Part shown: one piece after another, positions 1 to 10,500 of the stretch
How positions within the stretch are numbered: the stretch's first letter is position 1
Layout of the letters: each line of letters opens with the position of its first letter
DNA from: Haliotis asinina
Taxonomy: Eukaryota > Mollusca > Gastropoda > Lepetellida > Haliotidae
Direction of reading: 5' to 3'
DNA: 64,000 bases
NCBI RefSeq assembly: GCF_037392515.1
Contig: NC_090280.1
Location: forward strand, 22,945,118 to 23,009,117
The notes under the pieces: model-generated
The model's input: only the letters and a program-made list of their open reading frames with translations
What the model was told of the DNA's origin: nothing
Database searches by the model: none
Made by a program: the position numbers and the translations under genes

Positions 1-340
1 AACGAGGACCTGTCTACATCCAGTAACTTCCTGTCCATTGGTTCCCTGACAGTACCAGCGTCCTGTACAGTAACATTGTAGATGGTAAACCTCAGCTGTC
101 CGGTCTGTGATGGTGAGTCCTCTCCGGTGTAACTGAACTTGGTCCTGTAGCCGGTGTGACTGCTGTTAATTACCTCTACACGGTGTGTCCTGGGCTGGAC
201 CAGTAACAGTCTCCCAGGTACCGAACCATTCAGCCATACAGAATATACGAAGCTGACATTCTTTGGTTTCATGGTCATGGTAACATCTTCGCCAACACGT
301 GTAACAGTGTATGGGTATCCAGTTGTCATGGAGGCAAGAC
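1..340 (-). pseudogene. V-like Ig exon of left-edge cassette L0 (broken, cut by window edge)
   Basis: Minus-strand V-like exon of the same family as those in R1-R4. Its acceptor (TGAGTGCAG) is just above position 340, and its donor lies left of the window. It reads YTVTRVGED, then VWLNGSV, TGEDSPSQTGQL and NVTVQDAGT. It then lacks 7 bases that every other copy has, just where YYCQG should follow. This removes the F-strand Tyr-Tyr-Cys and shifts the frame for the rest of the exon, so the domain cannot fold normally and the exon end is out of phase. Its leader exon is intact at 586-661. Whether Ig2, Ig3 and TM exons follow to the left cannot be seen. Confidence 0.8.
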
Positions 341-585
341 CTGCACTCAAAACAAATAATACTCACTAGGTTGACATAAAAATTGAAGCATATTATTTAA
401 GCCTGCTCCATATAATACAAGTTCACAGATACATACCACATATACAGGCAAACTAAATGTAAGTCACAAATTAAAGCGTCAAAATATGAAGCAATAATAT
501 TTTCATAGAAAACACTGGTCACTTATAAAAAGTCATGTAAAGCTCAGGATAATTCAATTGCTCTTTTCAGCTAGCACATACATAC

Positions 586-661
586 CACACACATGTAAGC
601 CCAAAAACAGAATGTGAGTCACAGACATGTCTACTGGCGTGGTAAATTCATACTGACACAT
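586..661 (-). CDS. Leader exon of cassette L0 (MCQYEF class)
   Basis: 76-nt exon, ATG to a GTATGT donor, ending in phase 1. It encodes MCQYEFTTPVDM followed by a hydrophobic stretch (THILFLGLHVC), a plausible signal peptide. The matching leaders at 20385-20460, 40468-40543 and 58125-58200 are the same length and start the same way. The leader is intact, but the V exon it would splice to is broken. Confidence 0.65.
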
Positions 662-867
662 CACTCACTTTGACATTTGTTTTTAAGCGTTGAAATATTT
701 AGTTTCGCTGGATAATATTTCCCTAAAAAAGCGGGTAACTTCCCGTTGAATTTTAACCTATGTTTACGTGCGCTTAACGTTACATAGTCAGTAATGAGTT
801 GTTTACATTCATATCCACAGACAAATAATGTTGGTGACAGATTACTCACAAAACTGCTTTTGTTAAG

Positions 868-1005
868 TATTATTGCAGCTATATGGCGGCGGTTTGTATA
901 TAATCGAGTCTGGAATAGAGAATCCAGTGATCAATAGCATGAGCATCAACTGCTCAACCAAGTCAACTAGTCACCCGATCCCGTTAGTCAGACAGATCGT
1001 TGTAT
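868..1005 (-). repeat. SINE-like fragment, old
   Basis: Partial copy of the abalone-type short repeat (phrases such as aatcgagtctgga and cccgatcccgttagtc). The same fragment lies at the equivalent place near 20668-20826, 40750-40850 and 58408-58555, so it was present before the units duplicated. Confidence 0.6.
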
Positions 1006-1429
1006 TGGTTATGGGGTCATGTTTGCCTGTACAGTTTACAAATCATCTAAGAATGGTCAAAATATGGGTATAGAAAGGTTGATCGATGTTTGAAGATATT
1101 GTGAGGGAATAAAGTGGTTATATTGAACATTCGGCTGGAACAGTTGGTTGTCCATAATAAACATTTTGTAACAGTGAAAACTATTCATCTCGTATATCCT
1201 GTTTTTTTCCTAACAAATGAAAAAAATAGGGTTGTATGTTTGAGTTTGCCGACCATCACGGTGTGAACGGTAAAATTCTGTTATTGGTGTATCATCGTCA
1301 TTCCTATATATGTTGACTTTGATATGGTTGTGGGATGCTCTACATTTACAAAATCCCTGGATCAAATGATGAGTTCTAGTTTCGAGCGTAATAATGTTCA
1401 TTCATTAACAACAACTTGAAACAGAACTT

Positions 1430-1690
1430 ACTCACTTTTATTTGGGTACGTGGAGTTCCTTCTTATTATTGAAAATTCTAAATACAGACAAACAGACTTT
1501 ACACGCTTGTTGAACCAGTCTCGATGAAAATATTATACTGAGATATTTATAATGTGTCACTAACAGTCACTGACAATGATGACGTCGTTATGAAACACAA
1601 TAATAGATGATGTGTCGGGGATTCAGTTCCAAACCCACTGGGGCAAAACGAATCCAGAAAATTCAATTGTCTTTGGAGACCATAGATGAT
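1430..1690 (-). mobile_element. LINE fragment (post-RT region)
   Basis: Aligns by eye with 59700-59930, where it continues into a recognisable non-LTR reverse transcriptase on the same strand. Here only the part after the catalytic box remains, and the reading frame is interrupted. Confidence 0.45.
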
Positions 1691-1956
1691 GTTACATAGA
1701 CTTACAACTAGGAAATGAATTCAATCCAGAACGTTCATGTGTTAAGCCTTGAGTCGACGAATGGGTTATATATTCTTAGCCAATATCTATTGTCTATCTA
1801 ATTAGCACATGAACTGAATCCACATGTAAACCTAATATCTACTTTTGTCCAGAGATGATTCAACCGTTTTCATTATGGTTTGCCTAAAGGGACACGCATT
1901 TTAAGCGAAATGTCTCGAGTGCGTGCCACTGTATACGTATTTGGGTATTACTTGCT

Positions 1957-2206
1957 TCTCAGACTAGTGAAGGTTCGGGGTAGAATAGACCTTCAGCAAC
2001 CCATGCTTGCCATAAAAGGCGACTAACGGGATCGGATGGTCAGGCTCGCTGACTTGGTTGACATACGTCATCGGTACCCAATGGCGCAGATCGATGCTCA
2101 CATTGTTGGTCACTGGATTGTCTGATCCAGACTCGACTATTTACAGACCACCATCATATAGCTGGATTATTGCGGCGTAAAGCTTAACTCACTCACTCGT
2201 TTACTT
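1957..2206 (+). repeat. SINE, near full length, present only in this unit
   Basis: Runs from gtgaaggttcggggtagaa to an actcactcactcg tail. In the other units the site is empty: the flanking text gtat..gtatta..ttgcttctaata is continuous near 22260-22300 and 41240-41275. Imperfect copies of ttacttctc flank the insert and look like a target-site duplication. The insertion is therefore younger than the unit duplication. Confidence 0.7.
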
Positions 2207-3210
2207 CTCCTAATATGTTTTCGTAGTATAAGCAGATTTGATATGTGTTATTGAAAAGTGGAGATATTAAAACTAACTGACCATGCTTCTCAGTCTTAAA
2301 CATGTCAAAGTTCACACTGGTAACGAGTATCCGGGCCCAGTATCTCTAAAGCTAATAGAACCAAGGCGTTGTACGTTTATCTGTTTTGAATGGATATATC
2401 CCAGGGTCAAACCCCCTACCACATATGCCCGTGGAATGCTTGCGACTGACTATCGTCCAAACTAATCTCAAGTTCACAATAGTAAGTTTTATATGTGAAC
2501 GCGATTATCTGCGATAGCTAGAACAGAACGGAATACGAATAACAGTCGCAACTTAAGGGGTGTAGTAAATTCAGTCAGGTATGTAACGTTGCTTCCTTCT
2601 GGTTCGATAAATCTTTACTACTGCTATTCTATTTTAACTTCAATCTAATGGACATCGCTTTACTATTTGTTTCCCTTGGCACTACCTTCACGCTGATGTG
2701 CAACGGTGCAACCTCTACCAAAGTCAAAAAGCTTATTGTACAAACGGCATCCGGCTCATATACATATCATACTGTTTCACACGGGAATGACACATTCTTT
2801 AAAGACTTTGTTACTTTTAACTAGTGCATGTTTATTATAATAATGTATAGTGAAAGGTTTGATATCTGAGGTTCGTTCTTAGTCCTTATCAAATGATTTG
2901 TAATATATTTCTTTCGAAGATCACTATAAAATGGACAGATGCACACAGAGTAAATTTCATTTCCTAGTTGTATATGCATAACTGACATATTCGTTCCGAT
3001 TTTGCAATGAACAATTTTTTCCCCTCATTTTCGACATGGTCTAATGAACCTAGCCGATATTAGATAAAATGGTTCCCTACAGTTTCCGGCGTGAGTACCG
3101 ATGAAAAAAATTCCGGTTGAAATAAAGTCTTGAACGTGTTGTAATAGGCATAACGTGAACTATCTCCAAAGTTGAATGCCACTCGAGCTAAATATATTTA
3201 CAGACCGAGT

Positions 3211-3597
3211 TCAAAATTCTTCGTGAAACATGTCTACACTTCCAACTGATTCACAAAACCATATACAACCATAGCCATGGACAAATAGAAGATTCCTTAC
3301 ACTCGATACCTGTGTAATTTCCCCCATGTTATCTGAATGTAAAATCACGTTGTAGCTATACTGGGAAGACGGTGTCCATGCATATGGAGAAGTTTGAACC
3401 AGTGTTTTAAACATCTGGGAATTAATATATATTGGCTTTCTCCCACATTCACCATGCACCATACAATTTGGTGAAGAGGAGCCAACACTAAGAACTTTTT
3501 GAGATGCTAATAAATGAATCTTCTCCAAACATTCATACCGCTGGAATCCCCATACCTCTGAGTCGTATGATAAAGTTGGTTGTATAATATGGCTCAC
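3211..3597 (-). mobile_element. LINE ORF2 C-terminal fragment
   Basis: Open minus-strand frame with the typical end of a non-LTR reverse transcriptase: PTLSYDSEVWGF, then ECLEKIHLLASQKVL and GECGRKPIYI. This block follows the RT domain in many molluscan LINEs. The corresponding stretch is deleted from the units at 22.8 kb and 41.8 kb, whose flanks still match. Not a host gene. Confidence 0.6.
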
Positions 3598-4429
3598 GTA
3601 TTCTGCATTACTGTTTAAGAAAGTTCATTTAATACGGTTAACGCTACGCTGTTTTGTGAAAATGTAGGTTGAGTGAACGTCCACCGTGCTGATGTGTGAG
3701 TATTAACTGAACCGTTGCTTTACCTGTATACTTTTGAATGTTATCGAGACCAATGTAGTATCTGTGACAAATCTACATGTGATGTTTATGTTCTCTGTTA
3801 GCTGATTGCTTTGTGAACATGCTGTGATAATTCATTGTAAACCATTCTGTTAATGACTACGTAGCACATCATTCAGCTACTGGTCGTTTATTTACCAAGG
3901 GATATCAAAAAGGTTCTAATTATCACCAAGACGTTTTCAGGGTAGAAACTTCATTTTTGATTTTTGGACCTTAAGACCTCTTTACATTGTCACCATCCAC
4001 AGTAACATATTTCTCCCAACATTTCTTGACCTTGTGCAGACCTCTTAAATAGACCCCCTAATTTCATGTAAACACTCCGTCTCTTCAATGACCTCAAAGG
4101 TATCATCATAATGGTGTCCACATCTTGGCTCATTTGTCAGGGACATATGTTCAGTTTGAAAATTCCGTTTTACATCTCACAAGTATCAAAAGATGGACTG
4201 TCTTCATCATAAACAGATTTCATCTCCTTTTGATTCTGTCGGGCAGTGCAACCATTCAATTGCAAAAGGTTGATAATACTGCATGACTCAATCTTCTGGA
4301 AACATGGGGTTACTTGTGTTTAGGATGAACTACCAGAAGAATTAATAAAGTGAAGCAAGACGTTACTGGTCCATTAATTAGATAGGGATTACTGATATTG
4401 CCTTGTCGTTTTCAGCACAATTTACAATA

Positions 4430-4700
4430 AATTCCTGGCGATAAAATTATTCTTATTTTACTGCATGAGTCTGAGGTTTGCTGAGTAAGAGAGCGTAACA
4501 AATATACAAACCATTCACATCTTTGTATGTAGAAGCTTTCTTGGAGTGAAGACATTGACACCAACCTACACAGTATTGGGTATATGTGGCAGAAATCCTT
4601 TGTATATTCTTACATTTAAATGTTCCATGAAATATTGAATTAGAGCATTATATGTACCTAATTTAAGATAGCATATTTAATGCAAGTGGCAAGAATACAA
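4430..4700 (+). mobile_element. LINE ORF2 C-terminal fragment, plus strand
   Basis: Plus-strand sequence reads NIQTIH..., then RSFLGVK..., then VLGICGRNPLYIL, the same post-RT block as at 3211 in the opposite orientation. Paralogous copies lie near 23560-23860, 42530-42620 (truncated) and 62050-62500. Degenerate. Confidence 0.55.
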
Positions 4701-5001
4701 TGTTCGCTTGAACCGGACTCTCACTCCCCTCTCTTATGCAGTTCTAAACCTAGAAGTTATACTTTCTGAAAGGGTACTTTTGGCAGCATACCTCAAGTAA
4801 CTAACAATTGCAAAATCCCCTAGGAAGAGAAGTGTCAGACAGGAATTAAAGACAGGAAACAGAAAGCAGTGGTGGTACTAGAAGAGCATGTCTTTGATGA
4901 CTGGACGTGTTAATGACAGACTGGTAAATAAGTGGAAACATGAAGTAGTTGGAATACATATTTTAAGAACCAGTATGTAATGACGTCTTCCTTCCTGGTC
5001 A

Positions 5002-5163
5002 TTAACGATCTATTACGCCCAGCTCGACTGAAAACTGTCTCGTGCCCTTGTCCGATCTGAAACCACGTACAGTTAAAATCGTTTTCTGTGCCACAGTACA
5101 GAAATACACAGCTGTATCGTTTTCGAAGGGTGTTATTTCACATTCCATTTGTAACTTCAGCAT
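5002..5163 (-). pseudogene. Ig V-like fragment (DTAVYFC), unit 1
   Basis: Short minus-strand open frame containing ITPFENDTAVYFCTVAQK followed by GFRSDKGTRQFSVEL. The first part matches the F strand of a V-set domain (D-T-A-V-Y-F-C). The second resembles the G-strand pattern F-x-x-G-T that ends V domains. Two stop codons sit directly before the start, and I could not find the first half of the domain, its B-strand cysteine or a leader. It is probably a relic exon. Equivalent fragments are at 24144-24305 and 42588-42754. It differs clearly from the V-like exons of R1-R4. Confidence 0.45.
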
Positions 5164-5884
5164 TTATCATCCAAAACTGTGTACAACAGGAGATATGGAT
5201 TGTGTCAGATCAGACAACATCTCGTAGGAGATATCATTTTAACAGTAGATTTTGCACAAAGCCCTGACAATGATATGACGTCATGACTCGATAACGTCAC
5301 AATGTTATGACATCGATGCACCGGAAGTCTGATGGCAGTGCAGTCTTCAGACATGTACAGTTTTCACTGAAAACTAATCAAGAATGATTTTGGATGATAA
5401 ACAGAATCTCACTCTCGTGTTTACTGATATCAATTATATCAATACCCGTTGGTAAAGGTGAAAATATCCTTGCCAAGCCTCGGATATTTGTTACTTTATC
5501 AACTTGTGTTGATATATTTGATATCAGTAGACATTTCGATGAGATTCTCTATTTCTTTACACGAGTGGTTGACTGATATCTGCAGGAAACGGGTTGTTAA
5601 CAGTTGTTCAAATGTCAGCTGGTGTTAAGCTACAGATCACGATACTTCAGTCCTAAGACAAATACCTCCTGAGGAATACATTCTAGGCAGAGTGATACCA
5701 ATACAGAAGTAGGCTAGCAGTAATGTGAATTCCTGTATGATGTGGGACATCTGTTTGAAGTAATCTGGTTGATCAAATTTGCAGCATTTAAAACTAAAGT
5801 AAAACTTTTAAAGGATTTATAGAAGACATAAAAACAACGATTTAACGATTTTTAGCGATTCTTATTGAATCGTGTGTGAGAGTG

Positions 5885-5950
5885 TTAGTCCGTGCGTGCG
5901 TGCGTGAGTGCGTGCGTGCGTGAGTGCGTGTGTGTCCACGCGCGCGTGTC
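5885..5950. repeat. (GTGC)n-type simple repeat
   Basis: Run of gcgtgcgtgcgtgagtgcgt units. Shorter versions lie at 25036-25080 and 43478-43515 in the other units. Confidence 0.8.
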
Positions 5951-6159
5951 CATGTATGTTGAGAATGGGTATTATATTTATGTAGAGTTTTATTTGAGGT
6001 GCTGACAATCAAAAGATCACAATCGGAAACCGATCTGTTACTTATGATTTATGGAATTAAGAAATTGTGGAGCCTTGGCCGACAAGCCCATCCATTTACC
6101 TCATGTGCAAATTACCATGTGCAATCCTATTATGTGTGTAGTGTTTGATATATAGAGAA

Positions 6160-6295
6160 AACTAAACTATGTCCCATGTAATACCTTATTTATCAAACGA
6201 GTGAATGGTTTGGGGTCTAAATCGCTTTCGCTCGTTAGATACCGATGCCATTCACGAGTTTTATAAATATGGTGTTACACGGGACACAGTTTCGT
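6160..6295. repeat. Foldback (palindromic) element, unit 1
   Basis: Two arms of about 55-60 bases, one starting aactaaactatgtccc and the other ending gggacacagttt, are inverted copies of each other around a short centre (atcgctttcgctcg). A non-autonomous inverted-repeat element is the simplest reading. Copies occur at 25281-25414 and 43725-43857. Confidence 0.65.
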
Positions 6296-6701
6296 ATTTT
6301 ATTTATTACTCACCCGGCATTAGCAAAATAATATCGAGCAAAGTACTTCTTTACTAGGAATTCCACGAGTGTGATGACACTAAGCTTTCCGAAAGTCAAG
6401 CAAGGTCTAATGCTATTGTGACCGAGGTATTAGCACGTCATAACAATAAAACACTTTGACGTCATACGTACGCCATCACGCAATGTTATCACACAATGTG
6501 TAACTTTCTAAAATTACCTAACAGTGATATCTACAACGGATGAGTAATAAAATGTCGATCGGTGTGTTGAGAAAGCATAAGAGTTAAATCTTTCTGATAA
6601 AACAGGTTAAAGCTATATTGATTGAAAAATTGTGTTTTCACATTATCGCTGTTGATGAAATATAACATAAGTTTCATGAAACGAAAATAAAAGGTTTTAA
6701 C

Positions 6702-6707
6702 TTTATT
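6702..6707 (-). terminator. Candidate poly(A) signal of R1
   Basis: AATAAA on the minus strand, about 680 bases beyond the R1 stop codon and past the minisatellite. The same hexamer is kept at 25832-25837 and 44277-44282. No transcript end can be verified here. Confidence 0.4.
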
Positions 6708-6924
6708 AATTGAATAAGAATGTTGATGCTAAATCAGTGTTGTTAATATACTTTGATATACATCAGTTAAGCTGAGAGACCAATACCAGTACAATCCTCT
6801 GTTAAAAATGGCATCGTGGAAAACATTTCCTGTTGTTGGGTGATTAGTAAATGAAGTACTCTTGTTTTGTCAGCTGAAACGTTAGCTTGTTGAGATGTTA
6901 AACTGTATAGGCTCTGTTGAAAAG

Positions 6925-7450
6925 TGAAAACACGTGCAGATGTGGAACTGTAAAGTCAGTTTAGGTTTCACCTAGTACTGTGGTCCTCTGTTGAGGAAGA
7001 TGAAGGATGGAGAGACGTGTAGATCTGGAACTGTACCGTCAGTTTAGGTTTTACCTGGTACTGTGGTCCTCTGTTGAGGAAGATGAAGGATGGAGAGACG
7101 TGTAGATGTGGAACTGTACCGTCAGTTTAGGTTTTAGCTGGTATTGTGGTCCTCTGTTGAGGAAGATGAAGGATGGAGAGACGTGTAGCCGTGGAACTGT
7201 ACAGTCAGTTTAGGTTTCACCTGGTACTGTGGTCCTCTGTTGAGGAAGATGAAGGATGGAGAGACGTGTAAGTGTGGAACTGTACCGTCAGTTTAGGTTT
7301 CACCTGGTACTGTGGTCCATTGATGAGGAAGATGAAAGATGGAGAGACGTGTAGACGTGGAACTGTACAGTCAGTTTAGGTTTCACCTGGTACTGTGGTC
7401 CTCTGTTGAGGAAGATGAAGGATGGAGAGACGTGTAGATGTGGAACTGAT
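6925..7450 (-). repeat. 83-bp minisatellite, about 6 units, overlapping the R1 terminal exon
   Basis: Tandem unit of 83 bases with core tgaggaagatgaaggatgg. About six units are seen. The unit nearest the coding exon supplies the last roughly 20 codons and the stop codon of R1, and the rest would be 3' UTR. The unit is not a multiple of 3, so the repeats cannot be read through as protein. Confidence 0.85.
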
Positions 7451-7566
7451 CCCGCAGGAGTCGTTCGTAATCGTATAGGGGTAAGACATCGTTGTTGGAA
7501 GCATGAGGTACATCACTGAAGTCATGGCATAATCTCTCTGCCATCACAGTGAGATATTCACCAAAT
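7383..7566 (-). CDS. R1 terminal cytoplasmic exon
   Basis: Acceptor TGATTGCAG. Enters in phase 2 and reads FGEYLTVMAERL, then PLYDYERLLRDQ, then a Ser-rich end (SLHPSSSS) and TGA. YLTV and YERL are Y-x-x-hydrophobic motifs. DYERLL also fits the acidic dileucine sorting pattern [DE]xxxL[LI]. All three gene copies keep a 60-residue frame here with mainly conservative changes, which supports real coding. The end of the frame lies in the 83-bp minisatellite. Confidence 0.75.
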
Positions 7567-10500
7567 CTGCAATCACAACATTACACTTATGTTACACTTG
7601 CCCATAGGTGCATGTATTTTTCTTTCAAGCAGTGTGCAGCGGAAATCACCTCCTATAAACCACTTCAACTATGGTCATAGATTTCCAACACTTTTTTAGC
7701 AAATTGTGCATCAGTTACATAGATACATTTGCTACTTTCTCTGTCATTTCCACAGGTAATCGATGCCGGCGTTTATCTAAGATTTCTAAAGGTACGTTGA
7801 CTAAATGGTGTTTGACACAGAAGACAGCAACCGTTGATATGAAGATTTGTTCACTAGTTATTACGATGACTGACTCCAGCACTTGAGATAAAAACATGAA
7901 AACGTGTACCTGTTGTCCTGGTTCTCTGCAAGTAAAACAAAAGACTGAGTAACAGTAAAGAATTAGTCACTCTCAGACTAGTCCATCAATATCACCAAAA
8001 CTAGAACACTATAAATATGGCTTCATTATGCTCATATGGGGAATCGAACCTGCGTCTGTGGCGTGAACACCCTATCCACTGGCCTACCGACCGCTCCATT
8101 ACTGAATAAAGGAATCAAAACAACTTCACAAACTAAAATGAGAAGAAAATATTGCAGCACGTCAAGGTGAACCACGGATATGCCCGTATACTGTTCGACG
8201 CTGCATTCAACAATATCCCAGCTAGACTACGCTTGTCTGATACACGCCAGACTTGCCGAGAACACCCAGTGGTTGATATAAAGAGCGTCGATTTACGCAA
8301 CTGGGATACGTCGGAAAAACATGCATGAGCATAATCAACCAGCGTTTCTCACCTGTTGTAACAAGCATGGTTGTTGAAGTTCTGACCAGGCCCTCACGTT
8401 GGGGTACATTTTTGTTGGTTGTGGTGTGTTGGGGATTGGAGGGGTGGGGGTTGAAACTTACATTGCATGCAAAAATATTCATGCATTCGTTGTACCTTTC
8501 ACGTCCCTGCAAACAAGAACAGTGACTGCTGCCACCACAACTGCCACAGCAGTCAGCATAATGGAGTAGACAGCTACGATGGGGACGATGTCGTCTACGT
8601 TTGCATCACCTTCTGATACAAGACAAAGATGACACATATCTGTATTAAGTATGATAATTCATGTGACAATATAGCGAAGTATTTCACCATGGTGTATTTT
8701 CTAGTTCCTGTTACAGCACTAAATAACTTTATGACATAAATAATGTCAACTGACAAAACAGTATTTTGCTCTACAAGAACTATGACACAATAAAGTAAGC
8801 AAGCGATGAATAAGGAAGAATCATTCACCGGGATGACCATTACAGCTCTCCAGACTAGTGGATCCTTTTCCCCAACACGGCCTATCACCAATATCTGGTC
8901 GTCCTTTATGAACACTGAGAAATGTCCTAAGTATTCGGACATCTAGAATATCCGACTCTATTTACAATGTTATAGCTATTCTATTATGGCTATTTCAGAC
9001 TAAATAATCGGGGGTTTTGGTCTCCTTGGTTGGTTTGAGACACGAGTCCTGTTCCAGGCTTCAGACACTAGCCAGTTCGTGCTACGTTTACTCGACATAT
9101 CAGTACCCTATTCAGCAGTTCGAGTTTCACAGTCGTTACACATCATGCTAGTTGTTAACCTTCAGACACCAACCTTCTATTTCCTGGTAGCTCCCATCGT
9201 TTTCGTCTTCCCTGTGATACGACACCACACTGGTAAAAGGGAACATTGAACGTGAGCATAATGAGAGGAAATTATTAAGCTGTGACACGCTCTCAGTTCA
9301 TATCGCGCTCCTAGTCGTGTATAGTTTTGTCTGGTTGGTTTGTTGTTTAACGCCACACTCAACAACATGACAACTATATGTTGACGATCTATAAATAAAT
9401 GGTCTTGGATCACATAATCCAGTGTTCAACAGCACAAGCATCGATCCCGTTCGTCAGCTTTTACGACAAGTATGGGTTGATGAAAATCACTTTACCACGG
9501 GTAATTACACCAATGTGGTGACGAAATATTTATTCATCTTACTTGAAGATTGATGAACATACTCACCGATGACGAGCACATCCTCTCTCTGAAAGTTTAA
9601 AGTGTGTGGGAACAATTATGCATACAAACTTAAAGTATATATTTATTTCTTGCACACTGATGTTACCATTTTTTCTCCATTTAGAAGTTTAAGAGTTTAA
9701 GAGATACTGTACATCATACGGTATGAGTTTCAGTAGAAGGTCAATCAGTGCTAATAGTTGTCAGAATTATAAAATGTTAATAGACCTGTAGTTTTGGTTG
9801 CAAACAGTTCCGGACTGGTTTTCAGATTTTCTACATAACACTACCCCTTAAATACTTCGTATGACCTGTTTAACGTCATCTGAATCAACCGACGTGACGT
9901 ACTAGAATGACGTCCAGCACCAACCTACTATCTCCTCGTAGCCTCCGCCTGTGTCTGCGTCACGGGTGTAAGTGACAACGCTGGGGGAAGGAAATGTAGA
10001 AAGTGGTTGGAATCAAGGATATTTACAAAAAGCAATCCGCTGTCCTCAGACACAAAATTTTGCAAAAGGACAAAATAGTTGTTACAGTTATATGCATGAA
10101 TGTGTTAGTAAAATGGGTAAGTAAGTTAATAGTATTTGAAGCTCTTCTAACGTTTGCCTGAAAGAACGAAATCTTTTTGACACCAACAGCTCATTAGCGA
10201 TGTGCCATTAATTCTGCTTGGGCTTATGCTCCACATATACTGCTACTGATAAGTGAAATAGAGCTAATCAAATCACTGTATTTATGATTAAGTGTTTCCA
10301 CAATAGCAGCTACTACATAATTTTAAGTCAGCTGTTTACACATTTGGCCTTACTCACCGATTACATGTGCATCCTTTACCTGAAACAAATAATTTTGTGT
10401 AAATAATGACATATCCACAATGTTAGATGCAAAATAGAAGATAAACGAATTTCCGGTATAATTATACATCTTTGAAGTGGAAATAAATATCTTGCTATTT

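Larger units (their letters stand above)
662..5001. other. Spacer between L0 and the R1 3' end, distal part: repeats only
   Basis: No host exon recognised. It holds an old SINE fragment near 868-1005, a LINE reverse-transcriptase relic near 1430-1690, a full SINE at 1957-2206, LINE C-terminal pieces at 3211-3600 and 4430-4700, and AT-rich filler. Much of it aligns with 20461-24143, 40544-42587 and 58201-62588, so it is the unit spacer. The segment around 2283-2465 is shared by three units but its reading frame is not maintained. Confidence 0.6.
5164..6701. other. Spacer, no gene: microsatellite and foldback element
   Basis: Contains a GCGT-rich simple repeat near 5885-5950 and the palindromic element at 6160-6295. 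No exon recognised. Closely matched by 24306-25831 and 42755-44276. Confidence 0.6.

Noticed and set aside
2283-2465. Open frames on both strands repeated near 22357 and 41352
   Set aside because: The minus-strand version reads plausibly (ISFRDTGPGYSLPV) in two units, but start, length and end differ among units and no splice link was found. Treated as non-coding spacer.
5042-5227. Plus-strand frame starting MPLSDLKPRTVK, seen in three units
   Set aside because: It is the complement of the minus-strand V-like fragment, which carries the recognisable motif.
8036-8098. Possible tRNA gene on the minus strand
   Set aside because: Box A and box B are present, but the arms do not fold into a proper cloverleaf and the sequence continues into a repeat found in all units. 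It is a tRNA-derived SINE head.
8222-8512. 96-codon minus-strand frame starting inside TM2
   Set aside because: Out of frame with TM2 and made of intron sequence; conserved only because R1 and R2 are almost identical here.
8595-8942. 115-codon minus-strand frame before TM2, kept in R1 and R2 and shorter in R3
   Set aside because: It lies in the intron, ends by running through the TM2 acceptor in the wrong frame, and lacks a plausible domain. Its persistence is explained by the near-identity of the DNA.
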